Source: Lachnospiraceae bacterium A4
Lineage (GTDB): Bacteria; Bacillota; Clostridia; Lachnospirales; Lachnospiraceae
DNA length: 64,000 nucleotides
Direction: 5' to 3'
Assembly: GCA_000403215.2 (NCBI GenBank)
Contig: KE159527.1
Location: 477,010 to 541,009 of the forward strand
Within the stretch, counting starts at the first letter, position 1. Each line of letters starts with the position of its first letter. This document shows positions 1 to 8,238 of the stretch, one piece after another. The notes under the pieces were generated by a model. It saw only the letters and a list, made by a program, of their open reading frames with translations. It was not told the DNA's origin and did no database searches. The position numbers and the translations under genes are program-made.

Positions 1-414
1 GATCACAAAATCTGTGTCCGGCGCCGCATCGGATATGTCATTCCAGTACTGCGCTACAGCATACTCAGGAAGATGGAAATAGATGGGCGGAATCGCAGCG
101 ATAGCATCTACGCCAAGCCCCTGCGCATGTGCGGCAAGCGTCATACTATCCGCTGTATTGTTACATGCCACATGTGCGATAATTGTCAGTTTTCCATTGG
201 CTGTGTGCACTACGCGCTCCAGGGTGCGCTTTCTGTCCTCCACACTCTGATAAATACACTCTCCTGATGAGCCTCCTACGTAGACGCCTTTGACGCCCTT
301 TCTTACCATATAGTCTGTCAGCTTCTCCACACGTCCCTCGTCCACTTCTCCCTGCTCATCATAACAAGCATAGAACGCTGGAATAATTCCCTGATATTTG
401 CTGATATCTCTCAT
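1..414 (-). CDS. nanA: N-acetylneuraminate lyase, 3' part missing at window edge
   Basis: Cleaves sialic acid to N-acetylmannosamine and pyruvate in the cytoplasm. The first 138 codons are present and the rest lies outside the window. The N-terminus reads as a DHDPS/NAL-family TIM barrel: MRDISKYQGIIPAFYACYD, then the pyruvate-binding loop GGSSGE (residues 47-52, GGSTGE in most relatives) and a later IPPIYF strand. The Schiff-base lysine would lie beyond the edge. It is the last visible gene of the ABC importer operon, 35 bp after the YhcH gene. Together with nagB, nagA and a ROK kinase on the other strand, this favours NanA over dihydrodipicolinate synthase. Confidence 0.88.
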   Translation of the reverse strand, partial: MRDISKYQGIIPAFYACYDEQGEVDEGRVEKLTDYMVRKGVKGVYVGGSSGECIYQSVEDRKRTLERVVHTANGKLTIIAHVACNNTADSMTLAAHAQGLGVDAIAAIPPIYFHLPEYAVAQYWNDISDAAPDTDFVI

Positions 415-449
415 AACTGCCCCTTTCTGCGCACCGCGGCGCGCTCTTT

Positions 450-902
450 TTATCCTATATATACTTTTATAACTGCTTTTTTTACTGCGGAAGGACTGCC
501 CACCGCCAGCTTGACCTTGTGCGCATCCTCCGGCAGCGTGATCAGCGCCTTACCCGGTATCAGTTTGATGTAATGCTCGACGGGACCTTCCACTTCCATC
601 AAGTCCTTCTCCTCATCAAAGCTCTTTACCGATACCTTCGACAAATCGGATACGCCGACAATCTCCTCACCGGTCACGGTCATGTGAATGTCCGCATATT
701 TTTTGTGTGCCTCAAAAAACGCGCCCTCCTCAGGAATCGTCTCATAGTCAAACACATTCATATATACCATATTGCCATCAATATCATAATGTCCTGCCTT
801 CACATCATCAAGAGGATGACTGCTCAGATACGCGACCGCCTTATCCAAATATTCGCCAAGACCATGATAATGCTCTATATTTGCGATCTCTGTATAAATC
901 AT
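450..902 (-). CDS. YhcH/YjgK/YiaL family protein (sialic-acid operon)
   Basis: A 150-residue member of the YhcH/YiaL (DUF386) family, cupin-like beta-barrel proteins found in sialic-acid and other sugar operons. An anomerase or isomerase role for sugar intermediates has been proposed. The family core is visible around YADIHMTVTGEE (near residue 70) and HYIKLIPGKALITLPEDAHK, which carries the conserved metal-ligand histidine positions. I start at MIYTEIANIEHYHG because the longer reading runs back into the upstream permease gene. The gene begins 10 bp after that permease and is followed by nanA, so it is part of the same transcript. Confidence 0.85.
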   Translation of the reverse strand: MIYTEIANIEHYHGLGEYLDKAVAYLSSHPLDDVKAGHYDIDGNMVYMNVFDYETIPEEGAFFEAHKKYADIHMTVTGEEIVGVSDLSKVSVKSFDEEKDLMEVEGPVEHYIKLIPGKALITLPEDAHKVKLAVGSPSAVKKAVIKVYIG

Positions 903-912
903 ACGAACCTCC

Positions 913-1818
913 CTATCCTTTGACTGCGCCCATTGTGATTCCCTTCGTAAAGTATTTCTGGAAAATAAGGAAAATAACAATAATCGGAATTGCTGCCAGC
1001 GACGCACCTGCCATGATCAAGCCAAAATCTGTTGCATTTTCCGCCTGTAACTTTGCGATACCAAGCGAAATCGTGAGATTCTTAGTGCTGGTCAGCATAA
1101 TCAACTGCATAAAGTAATCATTCCATGAATTGATAAACGTAAAGATCGCCAAGGCGCCGATTCCCGGCTTAATCAATGGAAGCGCAATCGTGTAGAATGT
1201 TTTCCACTCATTTGCACCGTCAATCTTGGCAGCCTCCATCATCTCTCCCGGTATGCCCTCCGAGAACTGCTTCATCAGGAAAACACCAAACGGCCAGCCC
1301 ACAATTGGGAAGATTACCGCCCAGATCGTGTTATAAAGTTCCAAGGAAGCCATCTCACGCAGCAGCGGAATCAAGATCACCTGTTTTGGCAGTGCCATCG
1401 CACACACGATCAAGGAGAATACAAGAGTGCGTCCGATAAAACGCTTCTTCGCCAGCGCATAGCCTGCCATCGCAGATGTGGCACAGGTAAGCAGCATCGC
1501 CGCCACCGACATAAACACTGTATTTAAGAGCCATCTGATCGCGGCTGGCACTTCTGGTCCTTTCAAACTGATTCCTGTAAATGGGATATTGATCTCCCAG
1601 AGTTCGGCTACCTGTCTGCTAAAAAGTTTTCTGTAATTGTCAAGCACCCACTCCTGCGGCCACCACTGCGGTGTTGTGGCATTGATTGCCGCTGAAGTTT
1701 TGAAAGAGCCAATAATAATCCAATAAAGCGGAAAGGCAAACGCGAATGCCAAAATCGCAATAATGATAACCGATATCATTTTATAACAAGCTGCACGGTT
1801 AAACTGGTTTTGTTTCAT
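913..1818 (-). CDS. Carbohydrate ABC transporter permease, MalG type
   Basis: A 301-residue inner-membrane permease of the CUT1 sugar importers. The N-terminal segment (about residues 14-36) is followed by a periplasmic loop and five more hydrophobic stretches. The EAA loop that docks the ATPase is visible as EAAKIDGANEWKTFYTIALP. The start is the second ATG of MYM, 8 nt after an AGGGGG site; the first ATG is too close to it. It pairs with the adjacent MalF-type permease and the lipoprotein. No ATP-binding subunit is encoded nearby, so a shared MsmK-type ATPase elsewhere is likely. The substrate is inferred from the neighbouring nan/nag genes. Confidence 0.88.
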   Translation of the reverse strand: MKQNQFNRAACYKMISVIIIAILAFAFAFPLYWIIIGSFKTSAAINATTPQWWPQEWVLDNYRKLFSRQVAELWEINIPFTGISLKGPEVPAAIRWLLNTVFMSVAAMLLTCATSAMAGYALAKKRFIGRTLVFSLIVCAMALPKQVILIPLLREMASLELYNTIWAVIFPIVGWPFGVFLMKQFSEGIPGEMMEAAKIDGANEWKTFYTIALPLIKPGIGALAIFTFINSWNDYFMQLIMLTSTKNLTISLGIAKLQAENATDFGLIMAGASLAAIPIIVIFLIFQKYFTKGITMGAVKG

Positions 1819-1835
1819 ATACATTTCCCCCTTTC

Positions 1836-2732
1836 CTACTTCGACTCTGCCATCTTAAACTGCACTGCCGAGAGCACTGCAATAATAATTGCGAGCACTA
1901 CGCCCATCGCATTGCCATAACCATAGCGGTACAGCTTAAATGCATTGTAATAAATATAGTACATAATGGTATCTGTGCTATGGTTTGGTCCGCCGCTTGT
2001 CAGCAACTGAATCAGCGCGAAGCACTGGAAGCTGTTGATTGTCGTGATCACGAGGATATACAGTGTTGTCGGCATGATCTGCGGCCACTTAATCTTCCAG
2101 AAACACTGGAACTTTGTGGCGCCGTCCACCTCCGCCGCCTCCACGAGCGACTGGTCCACGTTATTGAGCGCAGATACATACAACACAATTGGCTGCCCCA
2201 CAGAGGTTGTCAGCAAGATGAGAATAATACACCCCAGCGCAAACCGCTCATCACCCAGCCAATTAATATTTTTTTCAATCAGTCCGGTGTTTGTGCCTAT
2301 GTAGTTAAATATGCCGTAATAATTGTTGAACATCCACTTCCACACAACGGCAACGGCAACAGAACCCGTCACGACCGGAAGATAGAAAATACAGCGAAAC
2401 GCCGAGCAGGCAGGACCTGCAAGGTCGTAGATGACGGAACTTACCCACAAGGAGAAAATACAGGTCACTGGCACGGAAACGACCACGATGATCACCGTAT
2501 TTTTCAGCGCGCCAAGAAATACTTTATCCTGAAACAATTCGATATAATTGGCAAAACCGACAAAAATATCCTCGCGGTTCATCGTCGCATCAAAAAAACT
2601 CGTAAACACACACTGCACCATGGGATAGATCACAAATCCCAAAAAGAAGATCAGGCTGGGAAGCATAAAAGCATAGCCAGCGATTGTCTCCCGGCGTACC
2701 AATGCCTTACTCATGCTATTGTTTTTAGACAT
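1836..2732 (-). CDS. Carbohydrate ABC transporter permease, MalF type
   Basis: A 298-residue sugar permease with about six membrane segments and an EAA motif at EAAEVDGATKFQCFWKIKWP. The start MSKNNSMSK is set by a strong GGAGGA site just upstream. It is the first of the two permeases downstream of the solute-binding lipoprotein. The 92-bp gap between them contains a GC-rich hairpin that probably lowers permease expression relative to the binding protein. The likely cargo is sialic acid or a sialylated oligosaccharide, judged from context only. Confidence 0.88.
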   Translation of the reverse strand: MSKNNSMSKALVRRETIAGYAFMLPSLIFFLGFVIYPMVQCVFTSFFDATMNREDIFVGFANYIELFQDKVFLGALKNTVIIVVVSVPVTCIFSLWVSSVIYDLAGPACSAFRCIFYLPVVTGSVAVAVVWKWMFNNYYGIFNYIGTNTGLIEKNINWLGDERFALGCIILILLTTSVGQPIVLYVSALNNVDQSLVEAAEVDGATKFQCFWKIKWPQIMPTTLYILVITTINSFQCFALIQLLTSGGPNHSTDTIMYYIYYNAFKLYRYGYGNAMGVVLAIIIAVLSAVQFKMAESK

Positions 2733-2770
2733 AAGGATTCCTCCTTTCAATGAAACCATTTTATAAAGAA

Positions 2771-2803
2771 GCGCCCCTCCCACATCGTTTCGGGAAGGGG
2801 CGC
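2771..2803 (-). terminator. Hairpin between binding-protein and permease genes (attenuator)
   Basis: GCGCCCCTTCCC pairs with GGGAGGGGCGC across a short loop when read on the minus strand, followed by a weak, interrupted T run (TTCTTTATAAAAT). It lies between the lipoprotein stop codon and the first permease. Such hairpins commonly cause partial termination or protect the upstream mRNA, giving excess binding protein. Confidence 0.6.
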
Positions 2804-2824
2804 AACGCTACACTCTTATATAAA

Positions 2825-4222
2825 TTATTGTGCTGATGCTGCTGCGTTTGCTGTTGTGACAAACTCCTCAACTGCTGTCTTGACATCTGTGCCTGAACCA
2901 ACCTGCTGAAGCATGTTCCACCATGCTGTACGAGCTTCTGCCCATCCGCCTACTACCTGATAATAGTCGCCCATGTAAGGGATAAACTTCGCATATTCTG
3001 ACATCAGTGCATCTCCGTCATAAATATTTCCAAGATCCTTTACCGGCCAGAAGTTTGACGCTTTTACGCTCTCAACAGCCTGCTTCTCATCATTTGCCAT
3101 AAAGTCAATGAAAGTCTTTGCCGCTGCAATTTTTGCCGGATCGCCATTGTCAAAGATACCAAAGCCCCAAATACCGCCGCAAAGCTGAGGCTCACCGCTC
3201 TCTGTCGGGAAAGCCATCGGCAGAACATCAAAATTAATATTTCCCTGATCTGCGTTATTCTTTTCCTGTGTTGCATTCCAGCAGAATGCCATTGCAAATG
3301 TTCCGTTGCAGAACATATTCACCTCATCTCCACCTGCTATAGATGCATCAAAGTTTATGCCGTCCATACTCTTTAACAATTCAAGCGCCTTGATATTTTC
3401 CTCACTGTTTGCCGTGTACTCTGTATGCTCAGCGTTGGTGAAAGTTCCGCCATACAGATTGTTGATCAGCGCACGCGTTCCCTGATCGCCGCCCTGTCCG
3501 CTGCAATATACTGCGCCTACATTTTGCTGTCCATAGTCATACACTGCCTGAACAGCCTTCTGGAAATTCTCTGTTGTCCATGTACCCGTTGTCTCGTCAA
3601 GATATTGAAGTGCGCCAGCCGCCTCAAAAATATCTCTGTTGACCGCCATCGTATGTGCTGTCATACAAAGCGGATACTCATAGAATACACCATCGTTGCT
3701 CTTGCATGCACTCTGTACAGAATCATAAATCAAAGACTTTGCTTCGTCTGTCCACAAATCGCCCAAATCTACCATCAGACCCTTTGCGCCCCAGTTAGCC
3801 ACCAGACGTTCTGGTCCTTCCAGCACAAGATCCGGCGCCTGTTTGCCCTCGATGGCCGTGTTGATCTGGTCATCGCCATTTGTATAATCCAGATACTCTA
3901 CCGTCACATGGATATCAGGATACACTGCATTGAAATTCGAGATCATGCTGTTAACTGTTTCTGAATCTCCCCAGTTTCCAACTGGATAGGTCCACAGCGT
4001 GATATCTGCTGCCTGTGAAGCATCTGCGGCTGTGTCCGCAGGTGTCTGGCTGTCCGCACTGCTGTCGCTGTCCGCACCGTCATCTGTTTTCTCTGCGGGT
4101 GCTGGCGCCGGTGCTGGCTCTGGAGCCGGCTGGCTCGTTCCTGTGTCTTTGCTGCCACACGCAGCAAGAGAACATACCATAACGCAGCTCAGTGCCAATG
4201 CCATAAATTTACGCTTCTTCAT
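2825..4222 (-). CDS. Sugar ABC transporter solute-binding lipoprotein
   Basis: A 465-residue extracytoplasmic binding protein. The signal peptide MKKRKFMALALSCVMVCS is followed by the lipobox LAAC, so Cys is lipidated. An Ala/Pro/Glu/Asp-rich linker (about residues 25-70) precedes a family-1 extracellular solute-binding fold beginning ADITLWTYPVGNWGD. The length is normal for the CUT1 family. It is the first gene of the minus-strand operon, with a good promoter about 80 bp upstream. The start is set by AAAGGAGG upstream of the ATG. Sialic-acid specificity is inferred from the neighbours and not from any residue I can identify. Confidence 0.9.
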   Translation of the reverse strand: MKKRKFMALALSCVMVCSLAACGSKDTGTSQPAPEPAPAPAPAEKTDDGADSDSSADSQTPADTAADASQAADITLWTYPVGNWGDSETVNSMISNFNAVYPDIHVTVEYLDYTNGDDQINTAIEGKQAPDLVLEGPERLVANWGAKGLMVDLGDLWTDEAKSLIYDSVQSACKSNDGVFYEYPLCMTAHTMAVNRDIFEAAGALQYLDETTGTWTTENFQKAVQAVYDYGQQNVGAVYCSGQGGDQGTRALINNLYGGTFTNAEHTEYTANSEENIKALELLKSMDGINFDASIAGGDEVNMFCNGTFAMAFCWNATQEKNNADQGNINFDVLPMAFPTESGEPQLCGGIWGFGIFDNGDPAKIAAAKTFIDFMANDEKQAVESVKASNFWPVKDLGNIYDGDALMSEYAKFIPYMGDYYQVVGGWAEARTAWWNMLQQVGSGTDVKTAVEEFVTTANAAASAQ

Positions 4223-4265
4223 AATAAGCCCTCCTTTAATTTGGAAAAATTGTTTAAAAAAGTGC

Positions 4266-4281
4266 AACCTTATGTAAGGTT
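4266..4281. promoter_or_regulatory. Perfect palindrome AACCTTA-TG-TAAGGTT, candidate operator
   Basis: A 7+2+7 bp perfect inverted repeat lies in the leader of the ABC importer operon, about 12-27 bp downstream of the predicted transcription start. It could be an operator for the RpiR regulator encoded at the end of the divergent arm, or a small mRNA hairpin. No second copy is seen beside the nagB promoter. Confidence 0.45.
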
Positions 4282-4299
4282 TTTGTTGATTATGACATC

Positions 4300-4328
4300 A
4301 TTGTACTTTCACAGTGTATTTTTGTCAA
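4300..4328 (-). promoter_or_regulatory. Promoter of the ABC importer/nanA operon
   Basis: On the minus strand TTGACA (4323-4328) is followed by a 17-bp spacer and TACAAT (4300-4305). This is near-consensus for the housekeeping sigma factor and is placed correctly for the lipoprotein gene. Confidence 0.75.
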
Positions 4329-4397
4329 TACATTTTTGAAAAATTTTTTCTGAATTTTTATTTTTTGAAAATTTTTCACATAATATTTTCAGAAGAA

Positions 4398-4426
4398 TTG
4401 CATCTATTCAAAATATATGCTATAGT
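4398..4426 (+). promoter_or_regulatory. Promoter of the nagB operon
   Basis: TTGCAT (4398-4403), a 17-bp spacer and TATAGT (4421-4426) lie about 63 bp before the nagB start. The AT-rich gap between the two divergent promoters also holds two imperfect CodY-like sequences (4359-4373 and 4384-4398). Confidence 0.65.
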
Positions 4427-4489
4427 AGCCTCATAGGGAATATGTCCCATTTCGAACTATTGTAACAGACACATTGAAGGAGGTACACT

Positions 4490-5215
4490 ATGAAAATTTG
4501 CAGAGCAAAGGATTACAATGACATGAGCCGCAAGGCTGCCAACATCATCTCGGCGCAGATCATTTTAAAGCCAAACTGCGTGCTTGGCCTTGCCACTGGG
4601 TCCACGCCAATAGGCACCTACAGGCAGCTCGTTGAATGGTATGAAAAAGGCGATCTCGACTTCTCCGAAGTCATGACGGTAAACCTTGATGAGTATAAGG
4701 GACTGTCCCACGAAAATCCGCAAAGCTACTACTACTTTATGAACCAAAACCTCTTTAGTAAAGTAAATATCGACAAACACAGAACCTTCCTGCCTGACGG
4801 CACAGAGCCAGACAGTGCCACAGCATGCGAAAATTACAACGAAATCCTGCGCGCAGTAGGCGAGCCAGACCTGCAACTTTTAGGGCTTGGACATAACGGA
4901 CACATTGGTTTCAATGAACCGGGCGAGATTTTCTCAACAGAGACGCATTGTATCGACCTGTCCGAGCAGACGATCAAGGCTAATGCACGCTTCTTTGAGA
5001 CAGAAGAAGAAGTACCGCGCCAGGCATACACGATGGGCATCAAGACAATTATGTCTGCGCGCCGGATTCTGCTCGTGGTATCTGGCGAGGACAAGGCAGA
5101 GATCGTCAAGACAGCGTTTTACGGCCCCATCACCCCTAAGGTGCCAGCTTCCATCTTACAGCTTCACCGAAATGTGACTCTTGTGGCTGACGAAGCTGCA
5201 CTCTCAAAGTGTTAA
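4490..5215 (+). CDS. nagB: Glucosamine-6-phosphate deaminase
   Basis: Converts glucosamine-6-phosphate to fructose-6-phosphate and ammonia. The 241 residues match the family length. Signatures visible are GLATGSTPIGTY (phosphate loop, about residues 35-46), the active-site strand VNLDEYKGL (about 64-72) and LGLGHNGHIGFNEP (about 133-146) with the catalytic His. The start follows GAAGGAGGT. It is first in a plus-strand operon with nagA, a ROK kinase and an RpiR regulator, with gaps of 31, 21 and 4 bp. It supplies the last step of sialic-acid and GlcNAc breakdown into glycolysis. Confidence 0.95.
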   Translation: MKICRAKDYNDMSRKAANIISAQIILKPNCVLGLATGSTPIGTYRQLVEWYEKGDLDFSEVMTVNLDEYKGLSHENPQSYYYFMNQNLFSKVNIDKHRTFLPDGTEPDSATACENYNEILRAVGEPDLQLLGLGHNGHIGFNEPGEIFSTETHCIDLSEQTIKANARFFETEEEVPRQAYTMGIKTIMSARRILLVVSGEDKAEIVKTAFYGPITPKVPASILQLHRNVTLVADEAALSKC

Positions 5216-5246
5216 AGCAGTATGAAAATACAGAAAGGCGGACAAA

Positions 5247-6401
5247 ATGGCATTCAGAAAAATTATCAACGGCCTTGTCTTTCATGAGGACGGCTCTTTT
5301 ACTCCAGACACGGTATATATCTGCGGTGAAAAAATCGTATCGCAGGAGGTATACGAAAAAGAATGCAGCAGTGCATCCGGCAATGAAATTGTGACGGACG
5401 CTGCCGGAAACTATGTGATTCCCGGCCTGACCGACATCCATTTTCACGGCTGTATGGGAAGCGACTGCTGTGATGGTACCGTGGAGGCATTTCAGACCAT
5501 AGCGCGCTATGAACTGAGCCAAGGGATTACCTCCATCACCCCCGCTACCATGACCATGTCCGAGGAGGTCTTATCAGAAATCTGCCGCGCTGCAAAAACT
5601 TACCGCGATACAGCAGATGAAAATGCTGCGGATTTCTGTGGCCTCTATATGGAAGGACCTTTTATCAATGCCGCAAAAAAAGGCGCACAGAATGAAAAAT
5701 ATATTACGCCTGCGGACACTGCCATGCTAAACCGGCTGCAAGACCTCTCAGACAACATGCTGCGCACGGTTGCGATTGCGCCCGAGACAGCGGGGGCTAT
5801 GGATTTTATCCGTGAAAACAGCAGCCGCGTCAATATTTCCATCGCCCATACCGCGGCGGATTATGACACTGCAAAGGAGGCAATTGCCTGCGGCGCTTCA
5901 CAGTTGACACATACCTACAACGCCATGCCTCCCTTCAGCCACCGCGCCCCCGGTCCGATCGGTGCTGCGGCTGATGACGAGCACTGCCGGGCAGAATTAA
6001 TCTGTGACGGCATTCACATCCACCCTGCTGTTGTGCGCACTACCTTTAAAATGTTTGGCGACGACAGAATCATTTTTATCAGCGACAGTATGCGCGCCGC
6101 AGGTCTTGCAGACGGACAGTACGACTTGGGCGGACAAAACGTCACTGTAAAGGGAAATCTGGCAGTCTTGGAGGACGGCACCATCGCAGGTTCTGTGACA
6201 AATCTCATGGACTGTGTGCGCACCGCTGTTCACGACATGGGCATACCTTTTGCCAGCGCTGTCAAATGTGCTGCTGTCAATCCTGCAAAGGCAGTTGGCA
6301 TCTATGATGCCTATGGGAGCCTCACGCCCGGCAAATTTGCAAACATTGTGATTTTGGATAAAAATCTGGATATCAAAACCGTGCTTCACCACGGCATATA
6401 A
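5247..6401 (+). CDS. nagA: N-acetylglucosamine-6-phosphate deacetylase
   Basis: Removes acetate from GlcNAc-6-P to feed NagB. The 384 residues form an amidohydrolase barrel. The metal site begins at GLTDIHFHGCMG (about residue 63). EGPFINAAKKGAQN is the conserved loop with the metal-binding Glu. Further motifs are HTYNAM with a ligand His and SDSMRAAG with the catalytic Asp. The C-terminal strand IYDAYGSLTPGKFANIVILD is typical. The start follows AAAGGCGG, 31 bp after nagB, so the two are cotranscribed. Confidence 0.94.
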   Translation: MAFRKIINGLVFHEDGSFTPDTVYICGEKIVSQEVYEKECSSASGNEIVTDAAGNYVIPGLTDIHFHGCMGSDCCDGTVEAFQTIARYELSQGITSITPATMTMSEEVLSEICRAAKTYRDTADENAADFCGLYMEGPFINAAKKGAQNEKYITPADTAMLNRLQDLSDNMLRTVAIAPETAGAMDFIRENSSRVNISIAHTAADYDTAKEAIACGASQLTHTYNAMPPFSHRAPGPIGAAADDEHCRAELICDGIHIHPAVVRTTFKMFGDDRIIFISDSMRAAGLADGQYDLGGQNVTVKGNLAVLEDGTIAGSVTNLMDCVRTAVHDMGIPFASAVKCAAVNPAKAVGIYDAYGSLTPGKFANIVILDKNLDIKTVLHHGI

Positions 6402-6422
6402 AGTACAAGGAGGTAACACACT

Positions 6423-7307
6423 ATGGCAATCATGGTTCTCGATATCGGCGGCACAGCGATCAAATCTGGCTTATACATTGACGGGGAACTGACAGACATA
6501 AGAGAAACTCCTACCGAAGCACAGAAAGGCAAAGAACATGTGGTAAACCGCGCAAAGGAGATTATCACTGATTATCAGCAGCACAGTGCATTTGAGCGCA
6601 TCGGCATCAGTACTGCCGGACAGGTTGACCCTGTCCGCGGCGAGATTCTCTATGCAAACGAAAATATTCCCGGCTACACTGGAACCAAACTGAAGGAAAT
6701 CATGGAACAGCAATTTCATGTACCCGCCTGTGTAGAAAACGATGTCAATGCCGCCGCCATTGGCGAGTTCGTATTTGGCGCGGGAAAAGGCTTCAAGGAA
6801 TTTGTCTGCCTGACTTATGGTACAGGTGTCGGCGGCGCTATTTTCACCAATGGAAAACTTTACACCGGAAGCAGCTTTTCTGCCGGGGAATTTGGTGCCA
6901 TCGTCACGCATCCTGAAGCCCGCTTCGCCGGTCAAAATATATTTTCTGGCTGTTATGAAGAATATGCTTCCACAACTGCCCTTGTCAAAAATGCAAAGCG
7001 CTTTGATTCCTCCTTGTCCAATGGACGCAAAATATTTGAGCGCTTTGCTGAACCCGACGTGAAGGCACTGGTTGACCGCTGGATACTGGAAATTGTCTAC
7101 GGTCTGACCACGATTATTCATATGCTGAACCCCGAGTGTGCGATTCTCGGCGGCGGCATTATGGAGCAGCCTTATGTGTTAGAACAGCTTCGCGAAAAAC
7201 TGTATCCGAATCTTATATCAAGTTTTCGTCAGGTAAAAATTGAGAAGGCTGCACTCGGCAACCGTGCAGGTATGCTGGGGGCTGCCGTATTACATGAAAG
7301 GAGATGA
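6423..7307 (+). CDS. nanK: ROK-family sugar kinase, probably N-acetylmannosamine kinase
   Basis: A 294-residue ROK kinase expected to phosphorylate ManNAc released by NanA. The ATP phosphate-1 loop is MVLDIGGTAIKSGLY at the N-terminus. The catalytic region is ENDVNAAAIGEFVFGAGKG (about residues 104-122) and the adenosine loop is AILGGGIMEQP. The usual ROK zinc motif (CxCGxxGCxE) and the preceding GE-G-H histidine are absent: the sequence reads SAGEFGAIVTH and then no cysteine cluster. That is known for some ManNAc kinases. The assignment rests on the nan/nag context; glucokinase-like activity is not excluded. Confidence 0.78.
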   Translation: MAIMVLDIGGTAIKSGLYIDGELTDIRETPTEAQKGKEHVVNRAKEIITDYQQHSAFERIGISTAGQVDPVRGEILYANENIPGYTGTKLKEIMEQQFHVPACVENDVNAAAIGEFVFGAGKGFKEFVCLTYGTGVGGAIFTNGKLYTGSSFSAGEFGAIVTHPEARFAGQNIFSGCYEEYASTTALVKNAKRFDSSLSNGRKIFERFAEPDVKALVDRWILEIVYGLTTIIHMLNPECAILGGGIMEQPYVLEQLREKLYPNLISSFRQVKIEKAALGNRAGMLGAAVLHERR

Positions 7308-7311
7308 TTGT

Positions 7312-8169
7312 TTGGCAGGAAACATTCTGGAACTTATCACAGAACAGTATCATTCCCTGACCCGTTCCAGCAGAAAACTAGCTGACTACATTCTTGCCAA
7401 TCCCCACGACTCACAGTATATGTCCATCTCAAGCCTTGCAGAGAGCAGCGGCGTGTCGGAGGCTTCCATCACACGCTTCTGCCGAAGCCTCGGCTTGACA
7501 GGATACAATAGTTTAAAACTGGCGCTCGCCAAGGCAGCTTATGTCACAGATATTGGAGATCCATCGGATATGCCCGAGACCATTACATCAGAAGATACGC
7601 TCGGAAGCATCTTTCACAAGCTATACGATGCCAATATTCTTTCCTTAAATGAAACAATGGAGTTGTTAGACGAAGATGAAATTTCCAGTGCTGTAGACCT
7701 GATCTCTGCCGCAGACCGCGTATTCTGCTTCGGTCAGGGCGGCAGCATGGTCATGGCGATGGAGGCATGGGCGCGCTTTTCCACTGCCACCTCCCACTTC
7801 GTCCACATCGAAGATTCACATATGCAGGTTATGAATATCGCGCTGGCTACTGAAAAAGATGTCATCTTATTTTTCTCCTATTCTGGGTCCACAAAAGACA
7901 TGGAAGACATTATGCACATCGCAAAGGAACGCCGTGTATCCGTTATTCTGATCACACATTTCCCCAACTCACGTGCCACAGAATATGCGGATGTCGTTCT
8001 GCTCTGCGGCTACAACGAAAGCCCTCTTCAATCTGGGTCTGTCGCTGCCAAACTAGGCCAGCTCTTTATTATAGAATGTTTGTTCTATGTTTTCTGCAAA
8101 CGCAATCCCGAAGTTTACTCGAAGGCACGGTCCTCAACCGTTGAGGCAATCATGCCAAAATTATTATAA
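7312..8169 (+). CDS. RpiR-family transcriptional regulator (HTH + SIS)
   Basis: A 285-residue regulator. The N-terminal helix-turn-helix is at SISSLAESSGVSEASITRF (about residues 37-55). A C-terminal SIS domain (GQGGSMVMAMEAWARF and FFSYSGSTKD) binds sugar phosphates. The start is TTG, 7 nt after AGGAGA, which overlaps the stop codon of the ROK gene; no ATG fits. It ends the nag operon and is followed by a bidirectional terminator. The family and location suggest local control of the nan/nag arms in response to ManNAc-6-P or GlcNAc-6-P; which of these is an inference. Confidence 0.85.
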   Translation: MAGNILELITEQYHSLTRSSRKLADYILANPHDSQYMSISSLAESSGVSEASITRFCRSLGLTGYNSLKLALAKAAYVTDIGDPSDMPETITSEDTLGSIFHKLYDANILSLNETMELLDEDEISSAVDLISAADRVFCFGQGGSMVMAMEAWARFSTATSHFVHIEDSHMQVMNIALATEKDVILFFSYSGSTKDMEDIMHIAKERRVSVILITHFPNSRATEYADVVLLCGYNESPLQSGSVAAKLGQLFIIECLFYVFCKRNPEVYSKARSSTVEAIMPKLL

Positions 8170-8177
8170 TAATACCT

Positions 8178-8218
8178 AAAAAATGGATTGAAGAATCAAA
8201 CTCTCCAATCCGTTTTTT
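8178..8218. terminator. Bidirectional terminator between rpiR and blaR1-like genes
   Basis: AAAAAATGGATTG pairs with CAATCCGTTTTTT (one wobble or mismatch) around a 15-nt loop, with T runs on both strands. It serves the converging rpiR and blaR1-like genes. Confidence 0.8.
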
Positions 8219-8238
8219 ATGCCGTTAATGCTGCCCGC

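Noticed and set aside
1980..2753. Long plus-strand open frame over the permease gene
   Set aside because: It is the antisense of a clear MalF-type permease, has no ribosome site, and its composition (His/Arg/Asp-rich) is typical of a shadow frame.
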